The notes beneath the pieces were generated by a model that worked only from the letters and a program-made list of their open reading frames with translations, was not told the origin of the DNA and made no database searches. The position numbers and the translations under genes are program-made. DNA of 64,000 nt from Calliopsis andreniformis. Taxonomy: Eukaryota; Arthropoda; Insecta; Hymenoptera; Andrenidae. Of this stretch, positions 1 to 11,707 are shown piece after piece. Positions within the stretch are counted from its first letter, which is position 1. Every line of letters begins with the position of its first letter. The DNA lies in contig NW_027480440.1 in NCBI RefSeq assembly GCF_051401765.1, positions 2,976,001 to 3,040,000 of the forward strand, written 5' to 3'.

Positions 1-1800
1 CAATCCTGAATCCTCAATCCTGAATCCTCAATCCTGAATCCTCAATCTTCAGCCCTGAGTCCTCAACAATCAGTTGTCAATCCTCAATCCTCAATAGAAT
101 GTCCTCAATTCACAGTTTTCAATACTCAATACTCAACCTGCAATCTTCAGATCTCTATCCACAAACATCAATTCTCATCACTCAACCTCAATGCTCAGTC
201 CCCAATCCTCAATCCTCAATCCTCAACCGTCAGTCCTCGTACTCAAACCTCAATCCTCAATCCTCCATCCTCAATCTTCAATCATCAATACTCAATCTTC
301 AATCCTCAATCCTCAATCCTCAATCCTCAATCCTCAATCCTCAATATTCAACGCACAACACTGAACCATCAATCCTCAATACTCAACCATCAATCCTCAG
401 TTCTCAATACTCAATAGAATATCCTGAATTCACATGGTTCAATACTCAATCCGCAATATTCAATAATCAAATCTCAATCCTCAAACATCAATTCTCGATA
501 CTCAATCCTCAACGCTCAGTCCTCTCTCTTCAATACTCAATCCTCAATCCTCAACTTTCATTCCTCAATACTCAATGTCCAATCCTCAATCCTCAATCCT
601 CAAACTTCAATCCTCAATCCTCAATCGTCAGTCTTCAATACTGAATACTCAATCTTCAATCCTCAATCCTCTATCCTCAATCATCAATCCTCAATCCTCA
701 GTCATCAATACTCAATCTTCAATACGCAATCCTCAATCCTCAGACCTCAATCCTCAATCCTCAATCCTCAACCCTCATTCCTCAAACCTCAATCTTCAAC
801 CCTCAGTCCTCGTCCTCACTTCTCAATTCGCAATCCTCAATCCTCAATCCTCAATCTTCAATCCTCAATAATCAATCTCCAATCCTAGATCCTCAATCCC
901 CAATCCTCAATCCTCAATCCTCAATCCTCATTCTTCAATCATCAATACCCAATCCTCAATCTTCAATCCTCAATCCTCAATCCTCAATACTCAATCTTCA
1001 ATCCTCAATCCTCAATCCTCAATCCTCAATCCTCAATCTTCAATCCTCAACCCTCAATCCTCAATCTACAATCCTCAATACTCAATCTGCAATCCTCAAT
1101 CCTCAGTCCTCAGTCCTCAATCCTCAATCCTCATTCTTCAATCCTCTATATCGAATCCTCAATCTTCAATCCTCAGTCCTCAATCCTCAATTCTCAATCC
1201 TCAATCCTCAATCCTCAGACTTCCAACATCAATACTCAACCCTCAGTCCTCGTCCCGAATCCACAACCCTCAATCCTCAATCCTCAACCTTCTATCATTA
1301 ATATTCAATCTTCAATCCACAATCCTCAATCCTCAAACCTCAATCCTCAACCCTCAATCCTCAACGTTCAATCCTCAATACCCTATCCTCAGTCTTCAAT
1401 CCTCAATCCTCAATCCTCAATCCTCAATCCTCAATCCTAAATCCTCAATCTTCCATCCTCAATACTCAATCTTGAATCCTCAATCCCCTGTCCTTAAACC
1501 TCAATTCTGAATCCTCAATCCTGAATCCTCAATCTTCAGCCCTCAGTCCTCAACAATCAGATGTCAATCCTCAATCCTCAATAGAATATCCTCAATTCAC
1601 AGTTTTCAATCCTCAATCCTCAATCCTCAATCCTCAATCCTCAATCGCCAGACTTCAATCCTCAATACTCAATCTTCAATCCTGAATCCTCAATCCTCAA
1701 TCCTCAATCCTCATTCTTCAATCCTGAATACCCAATCCTCAATCTTCAACTCTCAATCGTGAATCCTCACTCCTCAATCCTCAATCCTCAATCCTCGTTC
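1..1800. repeat. Lead-in heptamer region with three cores
   Basis: Heptamer satellite with an A core at 95, a B core at 415 and a truncated A-like core at 1,582. The truncated core keeps only its first four units before returning to plain TCAATCC. The stretch between 530 and 1,550 holds no core and is mostly plain heptamers with register-shifting hexamers near 235, 810 and 1,247. The first 200 bp resemble 4,040-4,240, so the left edge of the window probably cuts a larger repeat whose start lies upstream. Confidence 0.85.
95..205 (+). repeat. Core subfamily A (25 copies), reference copy
   Basis: The core is 16 diverged but register-keeping heptamers. In A, unit 1 is TAGAATG, unit 3 TTCACAG, unit 4 TTTTCAA, unit 8 TCTTCAG, unit 9 ATCTCTA, unit 11 ACATCAA and unit 15 ends in CTCAG. 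The lead-in carries ACAATCAGTTGT. Starts: 95, 3433, 4125, 5739, 14508, 21781, 22473, 22954, 25187, 25879, 31214, 31906, 37241, 37933, 42674, 44477, 50798, 53548, 56403, 57248, 58316, 59161, 59788, 60654, 63264. Several copies (95, 4125, 5739 and relatives) have a 6-bp unit near the end (TCAACC before TCAATGC), so they are 111 bp. A copy truncated after unit 4 starts at 1,582. Confidence 0.9.
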
Positions 1801-2554
1801 CTCAAACCTCAATCCTCAACCCTCAGTCCTCATCCTCAATTCTCAATTCTCAATTCTCAATCCTCAATCCTCAATCCTCAATCCTCAATATTGAATCCTC
1901 AATAATCAATCTCCAATACTAGATCCTCAATCCCCAATCCTCAATCCTTAATCCTCAATCTTGAATCCTCAATCCCCAGTCCTCAATCTTCAATCCTCAA
2001 TGCTCAATCCTCAATCCTCAATCCTCAGTCCTCAATCCTCAATCCTCAATCCTCAAACCTCAAACCTCACCCGTCAGTCCTCGTCCTCAAACCTCAACCC
2101 TCAATCCTCCATCCTCAATCTTCAATCATCAATACTCAATCTTCAATCCTCAATCCTCAATCCTCAATCATCAATCCTCAATCGTCAATATTCAACGCAC
2201 AACCCTCAACCATCAATCCTCAATACTCAACCATCAATCCTCAGTTCTCAATACTCAATAGAATATCCTGAATTCTCATGGTTCAATACTCAATCCGCAA
2301 TATTCAATAATAAAATCTCAATCCTCAAACATCAATTCTCGATACTCAATCCTCAACGCTCAGTCCTCTCTCTTCAATCCTCAATCCTCAATCCTCAATC
2401 TTCAATCCTCAACACTCAATCTTCAATCCTCAATCCTCACTTCTCAATCCTCTACGCTCAATCCTCAATCCTGAATCCTCAATCCTCAATCCTCAATCTC
2501 CAATCCTCAATACCCAATCCTCAGTCTTCGATCCTCAATCCTCAATCCTCAATC
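1801..2554. repeat. 754-bp unit Q, copy 1a
   Basis: First of two tandem copies of a 754-bp unit (offset 754 from 1,801 to 2,555, and 1,961 to 2,715). It holds a TCAATTC triplet run near 1,840, a CTAGATC variant near 1,920, two hexamers (after CAGTCC near 1,825 and 2,075) and a B core at 2,259. 754 is 7 x 108 minus 2, matching the two hexamers. Length and order are shared with the Q copies at 11.7 and 20.1 kb. Confidence 0.85.
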
Positions 2555-3305
2555 CTCAAACCTCAATCCTCAACCCTCAGTCCTCATCCTCAATTCTCAA
2601 TTCTCAATTCTCAATCCTCAATCCTCAATCCTCAATCCTCAATATTGAATCCTCAATAATCAATCTCCAATACTAGATCCTCAATCCCCAATCCTCAATC
2701 CTTAATCCTCAATTTTGAATCCTCAATCCCCAGTCCTCAATCTTCAATCCTCAATGCTCAATCCTCAATCCTCAATCCTCAGTCCTCAATCCTCAATCCT
2801 CAATCCTCAAACCTCAAACCTCACCCGTCAGTCCTCGTCCTCAAGCCTCAACCCTCAATCCTCCATCCTCAATCTTCAATCATCAATACTCAATCTTCAA
2901 TCCTCAATCCTCAATCCTCAATCATTAATCCTCAATCGTCAATATTCAACGCACAACCCTCAACCATCAATCCTCAATGCTCAACCATCAATCCTCAGTT
3001 CTCAATACTCAATAGAATATCCTGAATTCTCATTGTTCAATACTCAATCCGCAATATTCAATAATCAAATCTCAATCCTCAAACATCAATTCTCGATACT
3101 CAATCCTCAACGCTCAGTCCTCTCTCTTCAATCCTCAATCCTCAATCCTCAATCTTCAATCCTCAACACTCAATCTTCAATCCTCAATCCTCACTTCTCA
3201 ATCCTCTACGCTCAATCCTCAATCCTCAATCCTCAATCCTGAATCCTCAATCCTCAATCCTCAATCTCCAATCCTCAATACCCAATCCTCAGTCTTCGAT
3301 CCTCA
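2555..3305. repeat. 754-bp unit Q, copy 1b
   Basis: Second tandem copy of unit Q, with its B core at 3,013. It differs from copy 1a by scattered point changes, for example AATTTTG instead of AATCTTG near 2,713 and CATTGTTC instead of CATGGTTC in the core. After about 3,305 the sequence changes to the A-core region. Confidence 0.85.
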
Positions 3306-4400
3306 GTCCTCAATCCTCAATCCTCAATCCTCAATCCTCAGTCCTCAAACCTCAATCCTGAATCCTCAATCATGAATCCTCAATCTTCAGCTCTGAGTCC
3401 TACACAATCAGTTGTCAATCCTCAATCCTCAATAGAATGTCCTCAATTCACAGCTTTCAATACTCAATACTCAATCTGCAATCTTCAGATCTCTATCCAC
3501 AAACATCAATTCTCATCACTCAACCCTCAATACTCAGTCCACAATCCTCAACCTTCAATCCTCAATCCTCAATCCAGAATCCTCAATACACAATCTTCAA
3601 TCCTCAATCCTCAATCCTCAATCCTCAATCCTCAATCTTCAATCCTCAATCCTCAATCCTAAATCTACAATCCTAAATACTCAATCTGCAATCCTCAATA
3701 CTCAGTCCTCAATCCTCAATCCTCATTCTTCAATCCTCTATACCGAATCCTCAATCTTCAATCCTCAGTCCTCAATCCTCAATTCTCAATCCTCAATCAT
3801 CAATCCTCAGACTTCAAACATCAATACTCAACCCTCAGTCCTCGTCCTGAATCCACAACCCTCAATCCTCAATCCTCAACCTTCTATCATTAATATTCAA
3901 TCTTCAATCCACAATCCTCAATCCTCAATCCTCAATCCTCAACCCTCAATACTCAACGTTCAATCCTCAATACCCTATCCTCTGTCTTCAATCCTCAATC
4001 CTCAATCCTCAATCCTCAATCCTCAATCCTCAGTCCTCAAACCTCAATCCTGAATCCTCAATCCTGAATCCTCAATCTTCAGCCCTGAGTCCTCAACAAT
4101 CAGTTGTCAATCCTCAATCCTCAATAGAATGTCCTCAATTCACAGTTTTCAATACTCAATACTCAACCGGCAATCTTCAGATCTCTATCCACAAACATCA
4201 ATTCGCATCACTCAACCTCAATGCTCAGTCCCCAATCCTCAATCCTCACCCCTCAACCGTCAGTCCTCATCCTCAAACCTCAATCCTCAATTCTCCATCC
4301 TCAATCTTCAATCATCAATACTCAATCTTCAATCCTCAATCCTCAATCCTCAATCCTCAATCCTCAATCCTCAATATTCAACGCACAACCCTCAACCATC
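3255..4400. repeat. A-core pair region, 692-bp spacing
   Basis: Holds A cores at 3,433 and 4,125, exactly 692 bp apart. 692 is 7 x 99 minus 1, matching one hexamer between them (TCGTCC near 3,840). The intervening DNA carries a variant patch with ATTAATATT near 3,890. The same pair with the same spacing recurs at 21,781/22,473, 25,187/25,879, 31,214/31,906 and 37,241/37,933. The segment 3,255-4,103 reappears at 21,603-22,451 (offset 18,348). Sequence right of about 4,401 belongs to repeat L1. Confidence 0.85.
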
Positions 4401-4528
4401 AATCCTCAATTCTCAATCCTCAACCCTCAATCCTCAGTCCTCAAACCTCACTCACGAATCCTCAATCCTGAATCCTCAATCTTCAGCCCTCAGTCCTCAA
4501 CAATCAATTGTCAATCCTCAATCCTCAA

Positions 4529-4640
4529 TAGAATATCCTGAATTCACTGTTTTCAATACTCAATCCCCATTCTTCAATCTTCAAATCTCATTCCACAAAC
4601 ATCAATTCTCATCACTCAGCCCTCAACACTCAGTCCTCAA
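4529..4640 (+). repeat. Core subfamily A'' (10 copies), reference copy
   Basis: Intermediate between A and B: unit 3 is TTCACTG, unit 4 TTTTCAA (as A) and unit 6 begins TCC (as B). Two copies (4,529 and 13,298) also have B's unit 2, TCCTGAA. The lead-in is ACAATCAATTGT. Starts: 4529, 5403, 6220, 13298, 14172, 14989, 27449, 33476, 39503, 45776. In all copies except 4,529 and 13,298 unit 1 starts AAGAATA. Confidence 0.87.
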
Positions 4641-4898
4641 TCGTCAATCCTCAATCCCCAATCCTCAATCCTCAATCCTCAATCCTCTATCCTCAATCCT
4701 CAATCCTCAACCGTCAGTCCTCGTCCTCTAACCTCAATCCTCAATCCTCCATCCTCAATCTTCAATCATCAATACTCAATCTTCAATCCTCAATCCTCAA
4801 TCCTCAATCCTCAATCCTCAATCCTCAATATTCAACGCACAACCCTCAGCCATCAATCCTCAATACTCAACCATCAATCCTCAGTTCTCAATACTCAA

Positions 4899-5010
4899 TA
4901 GAATATCCTGAATTCTCATGGTTCAATATTCAATCCGCAATCTTCAATAATCAAATCTCAATCCTCAAACGTCAATTCTCGATACTCAATCCTCAACGCT
5001 CAGTCCTCTC
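4899..5010 (+). repeat. Core subfamily B (21 copies), reference copy
   Basis: Unit 1 TAGAATA, unit 2 TCCTGAA (or TCCCGAA), unit 3 TTCTCAT, unit 4 GGTTCAA, unit 6 usually TCCGCAA, unit 8 TAATCAA, unit 11 ACATCAA (ACGTCAA in this copy), then CGCTCAG and TCCTCTC. Starts: 415, 2259, 3013, 4899, 10286, 12166, 12927, 13668, 18692, 20600, 21361, 24767, 26206, 28741, 30794, 32233, 34768, 36821, 38260, 44057, 47068. Units 2-3 create GAATTC. The lead-in is AACGCACAACC followed by two CCATCAA units. Confidence 0.9.
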
Positions 5011-5122
5011 TCTTCAATCCTCAATCCTCAATCCTCAATCTTCAATCCTCAATGCTCCATCCTCAATCCTATATCCTCAGTACTCCATCCTCAATCCTCA
5101 ATCTTCAATTCTCAATACTCAC

Positions 5123-5234
5123 TAGAGTATCCTGAATTCTCATGGTTCAATACTCAATCCACAATATTCAATAATCAAATCTCAATCCTCAAACATCAAT
5201 TCTCAACACTCAATCCGCAACACTCTGTCCTCTC
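5123..5234 (+). repeat. Core subfamily B' (6 copies), reference copy
   Basis: B-type core with unit 1 TAGAGTA or GAGAGTA, unit 6 TCCACAA and a CACTCTG or TATCTG unit near the end. Starts: 5123, 13892, 27169, 33196, 39223, 45496. It is always followed 276-281 bp later by an A'' core, so B' plus A'' travel as one module in L and in the 6-kb HOR. Confidence 0.88.
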
Positions 5235-7276
5235 TCTTCAATCCTCCATCCTCAATCCTGAATCCTCAATCGTCAATCCTCAATTCTCAATCCTCAACCC
5301 TCAATCTTCAGTCCTCAAACCTCAATCACGAATCCTCAATCCTCATTCCTCAATCTTCAGCCCTCAGTCCTCAACAATCAATTGTCAATCCTCAATCCTC
5401 AAAAGAATATCCTCAATTCACTGTTTTCAATACTCAATCCCCATTCTTCAATCTTCAAATCTCAATCCACAAACATCAATCCTTATCACTCAGCCCTCAA
5501 CACTCAGTCCTCAATCGTCAATCCTCAATCCCCAATCCTCAATCCTCAATCCTCAATCCTCAATCCTCAATCTTCAATACTCAATACTCAATCTTCAATC
5601 CTCAATCCTCAATCCCCAATCGTCAATCCTCAATCCTCAATCCTCAATCCTCAATCTTCAATCCTCAATACTCAATCTGCAATCCTCAATCTTCAGCCCT
5701 GAGTCCTCAACAATCAGTTGTCAGTCCTCAATCCTCAATAGAATGTCCTCAATTCACAGTTTTCAATACTCAATACTCAACCTGCAATCTTCAGATCTCT
5801 ATCCACAAACATCAATTCTCATCACTCAACCTCAATGCTCAGTCCCCAATCCTCAATACTCAATCCTCAACCGTCAGTCCTCATCCTCAAACCTCAATCC
5901 TCAATTCTCCATCCTCAATGTTCAATCATCAATACTCAATCTTCAATCCTCAATCCTCAATCCTCAATCCTCAATTCTCAATCCTCAATATTCAACGCAC
6001 AACCCTCAACCATCAATCCTCAATTCTCAATCCTCAACCCTCAATCCTCAACGTTCAATCCTCAATACCCTATCCTCAGTCTTCAATCCTCAATCCTCAA
6101 TCCTCAATCCTCAATCCTCAATCCTCAGTCCTCAAACCTCAATCACGAATCCTCAATCCTCATTCCTCAATCTTCAGCCCTCAGTCCTCAACAATCAATT
6201 GTCAATCCTCAATCCTCAAAAGAATATCCTCAATTCACTGTTTTCAATACTCAATCCCCATTCTTCAATCTTCAAATCTCAATCCACAAACATCAATTCT
6301 CATCACTCAACCCTCAATACTCAGTCCCCAATTCGCAATCTTCAATCCTCAATCCTGAATCCTCAATCCTCAATCTTAATCTTCAATCCTCAATACTCAA
6401 TCTTCAATCCTCAATCCTCAATCCTCAATCCTCAACACTCAATCCTCAATCTTCAATCCTCAATACTCAATCTTCAATCCTCAATCCTCAATCCTCAACC
6501 CTCAATCCTCAATCCTCAATCCCCAATCGTCAATCTTCCTTCCTCAATCACTCAATCTTCAATCCTCAATCTTCAATCCTCAATCCTCAATCCTCATTCT
6601 TCAACCCTCAATACCCAATCCTCAATCTTCAATCCTCAGTCCTCAATCCTCAATCCTCAATCCTCAATAATCATTCCTCAATCTTCAACCCTCAGTGCCA
6701 AATCCTCAACCTTGAATACTCAATCCTCAATCCTCAAACTTCAATCCTCAATACTCAATCTTCAATCCTCAATCCTCAATCCTCAATCCTCAATCCTCAT
6801 TCTTCAATCATCAATACCCAATCCTCAATCTTCAATCCTCAATCCTCAATCCTCAATTCTCAATCCTCAATCCTCAATCCTCAGACCTCAAACATCAATC
6901 TTCAATCCTCAATAATCAATCCTCAATCTACAATCCTCAATACTCAATCTGCAATCCTCAATCCTCAGTCGTCAATCCTCAATCCTCATTCTTCAATCCT
7001 CAATACCGAATCCTCAATCTTCAATCATCAATCCTCAATACTCAATCTTCAATCCCCAATCCTCAATCCTCAATCCTCAATGCTCAATCCTCAATCCTCA
7101 ATCCTCAATCCTCAATCCTCAATCCTCAATCCTCAATCCTCAATCTTCAATCCTCAATAATCAATCTCCAATCCTAGATCCTCAATCCCCAATCCTCAGT
7201 CCTTAATCCCCAATCTTCAATCCTCAATCCCCAGTCCTCAATACCCAGCCATCAATCCTCAATTCCCAATACTCAA

Positions 7277-7345
7277 TAGAATATCCTGAATTCTCAGGAT
7301 TCAATACTCAAACATCAATCCTAAACCCTCAGCCTTCATCCTCCA
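7277..7345 (+). repeat. Core subfamily C (7 copies), short core, reference copy
   Basis: Shares the B lead-in (CCATCAA, then TTCCCAA and TACTCAA) and unit-1-to-5 pattern (TAGAATA, TCCTGAA, TTCTCAG, GATTCAA, TACTCAA). Then it passes directly to ACATCAA or ACCTCAA, as if about five units were missing. Starts: 7277, 16039, 51567, 52000, 54408, 54841, 61527. The copies at 51,567 and 54,408 begin CAGAATA. Confidence 0.85.
7283..7300. repeat. Perfect 7-bp inverted repeat in C cores
   Basis: ATCCTGA (7,283-7,289) and TCAGGAT (7,294-7,300) are perfect inverted repeats around a 4-base loop ATTC. The same arms occur in the other C cores I read. B cores lack the second arm because unit 3 is TTCTCAT and unit 4 starts GGTT. 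Such dyads are rare here because the plus strand is nearly G-free. Confidence 0.8.
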
Positions 7346-8280
7346 TCCTCAATCCTCAATCCTCGATCCTCAATCTTCAACCCCCAATACTCAATCTTTA
7401 ATCCTCAATCCTCAATCCTCAATCCTCAATCCTCAGTCATCAATACTCAATCTTCAGTACTCAATCCTCAATCCTCAATCCTCAATCCTCAATCCTCAAT
7501 CCTCAATACTCAAACCTCAATCCTCATTCCCCAAACCTCAATCCTCAACCCTCAGTCCTCATCCTCAATTCTCAATACTGAATCCTCAATCCTCAATCCT
7601 CAATCTTCAATCCTCAATAATCAATCTCCAATCCTAGATCCTCAATCCCCAATCCTCAGTCCTCAATCCTCAATCCTCAATCCTCAAACCTCAATCCTCG
7701 ACCGTCAGTCCTCGTCCTCAATCCAGAAAACTCAATCCTCAATCCTCAATCTTCAATCATCAAAATTCAATCTTCAATCCTCAATCCTCAATCCTCAATC
7801 CTCAATCCTCAATCCTAAATCTTCAATCCTCAATCCTCAATCCTCAATACTCAATCTTCAATCCTCAATCCTCAATACTCAATCCTCAATCCTCATTCTT
7901 CAATCCTCAATACCCAATCCTCAATCTTTAATCCTCAATCCTCAATGATCAGTTCGCAATCCTCAATCCTCAATCCTCAGACCTCAGGCATCAATACTCA
8001 ACCCACAGTCCTCGTCCTCAATCCAGAACCCTCAATCCTCAATCCTCAATCTTCATTCATCAATATTCAACCTTCAATCCTCAATCCTCAATCGTCAATC
8101 CTCAATCACCAATCCTCAATGTTCAATTCTCATTACCCAATCCTCAATCTTCAATCCTCAATCCTCAATCCTCAATCCTCAATCCCCTGCCCTCAAACCT
8201 CAATCCTGTATCCTCAACCCTAAATCCTCAATCTTCAGCCCACAGTCCTCAACAATCAGTTGTCAATCCTCAATCCTCAA

Positions 8281-8392
8281 TAGAATATCATCAATTCACA
8301 GTGTTCAATACTCAGTACTAAATCTGCAATCTTCAAATCTCTATCCACAAACATCAATTCTCATCACTCAACCCTCAACACTCAGTCCCCAA
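8281..8392 (+). repeat. Core subfamily A''' (4 copies), reference copy
   Basis: A-type core with unit 2 TCATCAA, TGTTCAA at unit 4 and a TACTAAA unit. Starts: 8281, 17043, 41290, 49414. It occurs only in the L repeats and block D, and so marks the descent of D from L. Confidence 0.88.
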
Positions 8393-9214
8393 TCCTCAAT
8401 ATTCAATCCACAATCCTCAGTCCTCAATCCACAATCCTCAACATTCAATCCTCAATAATCAATCTTCAATCCACAATCCTCAATCCTCAATCCTCAATTC
8501 TCAATCCTCGATTGTCAGTCTTCAATCCTCAATACACAATCTTCAATCCTCAATCCTCAATTCTCAATCCACAATCCTCATTCTTCAATCCTCAATACGC
8601 AATCCTCAATCTTCAATCCTCAATCCTCAATCCTCAATTCTCAATCCTCAATCCGCAATCCTCAATCTTCAATCCTCAGTAATCAATCTCCAATCCTAGA
8701 TCCTCAATCCCCAACACTCAGTCCTTAATCCAAAATATTCAATCCTCAATCCCCAGTCCTCAATCTTCAATCCTCAATGCTCCATCTTCAATCCTCTATC
8801 CTCAGTCCTCAATCCTCAATCCTCAATCCTCAAACCTCAATCCTCAACTGTCAGTCCTCGTCCTCAATCCTCAACCCTCAATCCTCAATCCTCAATCTTC
8901 AATCATCAATACTCAATCTTCAATCTTCAATCCTCAATCCTCAATACTCAATCCTCAATCTTCAATCCTCAATACTCAATGTTCAGTCTTCAATCCTCAA
9001 TGATCAATCCTCAATCCTCAGTCCTCAAACCTTAATCCTGAATCCTCAACCCTGAATCCCCGATCCTCAGCCCTCAGCCCTCAACACTCAGTCCTCAACC
9101 GTCAATACTCAATCCCCAATCCTCAATCTTCAATCCTCAATCCTCAATCCTCAACCCTCAATCCTCAATCTTCAATCCTCAATACTCAATATTCAATCCT
9201 CAATCCTCAATCCT

Positions 9215-9570
9215 CAATCCTCAGTCCTCAAACCTGAATCCTCAACCCTCAGCCCTCATCCTCTATCCTCAATCCTCAATCCTAAATCCTCAATCTTCCA
9301 TCCTCAATACTCAATCTTCAATCCTCAATCCCCTGTCCTCAAATCTCAATTCTAAATCCTCAATCCTGAATCCTCAATCTTCAGCCCTCAGACCTCAACA
9401 ATCAGTTGTCAATACTCAATCCTCAATAGAATATCCTCAATTCACAGTTTTCAATACTCAATACTCAAACTGCAATCTTCAAATCTCTATTCACAAACAT
9501 CAATTCTCATCACTCAACCCTCAACACTCCGTCCCCAATCCTCAATCTTCAATCCTCAATCCTCAATCCT
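9215..9570. repeat. 356-bp segment of L1 absent from L2
   Basis: Between about 9,215 and 9,570, L1 has a 356-bp segment including the A' core at 9,427. In L2 the flanking heptamers are joined directly near 17,977, so the offset falls from 8,762 to 8,406. 356 is 7 x 51 minus 1, and the segment holds one hexamer (near 9,250). Loss from L2 is the simpler reading because the same neighbourhood with its A' core occurs at 27.9, 33.9, 39.9 and 46.2 kb. Confidence 0.8.
9427..9538 (+). repeat. Core subfamily A' (17 copies), reference copy
   Basis: Like A but unit 1 is TAGAATA, unit 7 ACTGCAA, unit 8 TCTTCAA and unit 15 CACTCCG. Starts: 9427, 11321, 19755, 23929, 27889, 29956, 33916, 35983, 39943, 42093, 43219, 46216, 48269, 50217, 52591, 55439, 62209. 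It is the A-type core closest to the 'CCCCTGTCCTCAAA' lead-in module and is spread over all repeat classes. Confidence 0.88.
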
Positions 9571-9862
9571 CAACCCTCAATCCTCAATCCACAATTTTCA
9601 AACCTCAATAATCAATCTTCAATGCTCAATCCTCAATCCTCAATCCTCAATCCTCAATCCTCAATCCTCAATCGTCAGACTTCAATCCTCAATACTCAAT
9701 CTTCAATCCTGAATCCTCAATCCTCAATCCTCAATCCTCATTCTTCAATCCTGAATACCCAATCCTCAACCTTCAACTCTCAATCGTGAATCCTCACTCC
9801 TCAATCCTCAATCCTCAATCCTCGTTCCTCAAACCTCAATCCTCAACCCTCAGTCCTCATCC

Positions 9863-9904
9863 TCAATTCTCAATTCTCAATTCTCAATTCTCAATTCTCA
9901 ATTC
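9863..9904. repeat. Run of six TCAATTC variant heptamers
   Basis: Six consecutive TCAATTC units follow CAGTCC-TCATCC. The same six-unit run is at about 18,270, 28,318, 34,347, 40,374 and 46,647. In related positions (about 1,833, 2,588, 11,741, 12,508, 20,175, 20,943, 36,399 and 43,635) the run is three units. At 24,337 and 30,364 it is interrupted by TCAATCC. A variant heptamer has thus expanded locally. Confidence 0.88.
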
Positions 9905-11707
9905 TCAATCCTCAATCCTCAATCCTCAATCCTCAATATTCAATCCTCAATAATCAATCTCCAATACTAGATCCTCAATCCCCAATCCTCAATCCTTAAT
10001 CCTCAATCTTGAATCCTCAATCCCCAGTCCTCAATCTTCAATCCTCAATGCTCAATCCTCAATCCTCAATCCTCAGTCCTCAATCCTCAATCCTCAATCG
10101 TCGAACCTCAAACCTCAACCGTCAGTCCTCGTCCTCAAACCTCAACCCTCAAACCTCCATCCTCAATCTTCAATCATCAATACTCAATCTTCAATCCTCA
10201 ATCCTCAATCCTCAATATTCAACGCACAACCCTCAACCATCAATCCTCAATACTCAACCATCAATCCTCCGTTCTCAATACTCAATAGAATATCCCGAAT
10301 TCTCATGGTTCAATACTCAATCCGCAATATTCCATAATCAAATCTCAATCCTCAAACATCAATTCTCGATACTCAATCCTCAACGCTCAGTCCTCTCTCT
10401 TCAATCCTCAATCCTCAATCCTCAATCTTCAATCCTCAACACTCAATTTTCAATCCTCAATCCTCAATTCTCAATCCTCAATGCTCAATCCTCAATCCTC
10501 AATCCTCAATCTTCAATCCTCAATCTTTAACCCTCAATACTCAATCTTTAATCCTCGATCCTCAATCCTCAATCCTCAATTCTCAATCCTCAATGCTCAA
10601 TCCTCAATCCTCAATCCTCAATCCCGAATCCTCAATCCTCAGTCATCAATACTCAATCTTCAATACTCAATCCTCAATCCTCAATCCTCAATCCTCAATC
10701 CTCAATCCTCAATCCTCAATCCTCAATCCTCAATCTTCAATCCTCAATCTTTAACCCTCAATACTCAATCTTTAATCCTCGATCCTCAATCCTCAATCCT
10801 CAATCCTCAATCCTCAGTCATCAATACTCAATCTTCAATACTCAATGCTCAATCCTCAATCCTCAACCCTCAATCCTCAATCCTAAATCCTCAATCTTCA
10901 ATCCTCAATCCTCAATCCTCAATCCTCAATCCTCAATCCTCAATCCGCAATACTCAATCTTCAATCCTCAATACTCAATCGTCAATCCTCAATCCTCAAT
11001 CCTCATTCTTCAATCCTCAATCCTCAATACTCAATCCTCAATCTTCAATCCACAATACACAATATTCAATCCTCAATCCTCAATCCTCAATTCTCAATCC
11101 TCAATCCTCAGTCCTCAGTCCTCAAACCTGAATCCTCAACCCTCATCCCTCATCCTCAATCCTCAATCCTCAATCCTAAATCCTCAATCTTCCATCCTCA
11201 ATACTCAATCTTGAATCCTGAATCCCCTGTCCTCAAACCTCAATTCTGAATCCTCAATCCTGAATCCTCAATCTTCAGCCCTCAGTCCTCAACAATCAGA
11301 TGTCAATCCTCAATCCTCAATAGAATATCCTCAATTCACAGTTTTCAATACTCAATACTCAAACTGCAATCTTCAAATCTCTATTCACAAACATCAATTC
11401 TCATCACTCAACCATCAACACTCCGTCCCCAATCCTCAATCTTCAATCCTCAATCCTAAATCCTCAACCATCAATCCTCAATTCTCAATTTTCAAACCTC
11501 AATAGTCAATCTTCAATCCTCAATCCTCAATCCTCAATCCTCAATCCTCAATCGTCAGACTTCAATCCTCAATACTCAATCTTCAATCCTGAATCCTCAA
11601 TCCTCAATCCTCAATCCTCATTCTTCAATCCTGAATACCCAATCCTCAATCTTCAACTCTCAATCGTGAATCCTCACTCCTCAATCCTCAATCCTCAATC
11701 CTCGTTC

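Larger units (their letters stand above)
6361..7730. repeat. Block E, copy 1 (in L1)
   Basis: A ~1.4-kb block with a recognisable order: the TAATCT hexamer near 6,375, an irregular stretch CTTCCTCAATCACTCAATC near 6,536, GTGCCAAATCC near 6,695, the C core at 7,277 and two CTAGATCC modules. The same order recurs at 15,130-16,495 (L2), 50,955-52,440 (R1) and 53,700-55,280 (R2), so one block is shared across 48 kb. Confidence 0.85.

Noticed and set aside
3890..3905. ATTAATATT patch as a promoter or origin element
   Set aside because: It is a single AT-rich variant patch inherited with its repeat (also at 1,296, 22,239, 25,644, 31,671, 37,698 and others), with no start site, terminator or gene beside it.
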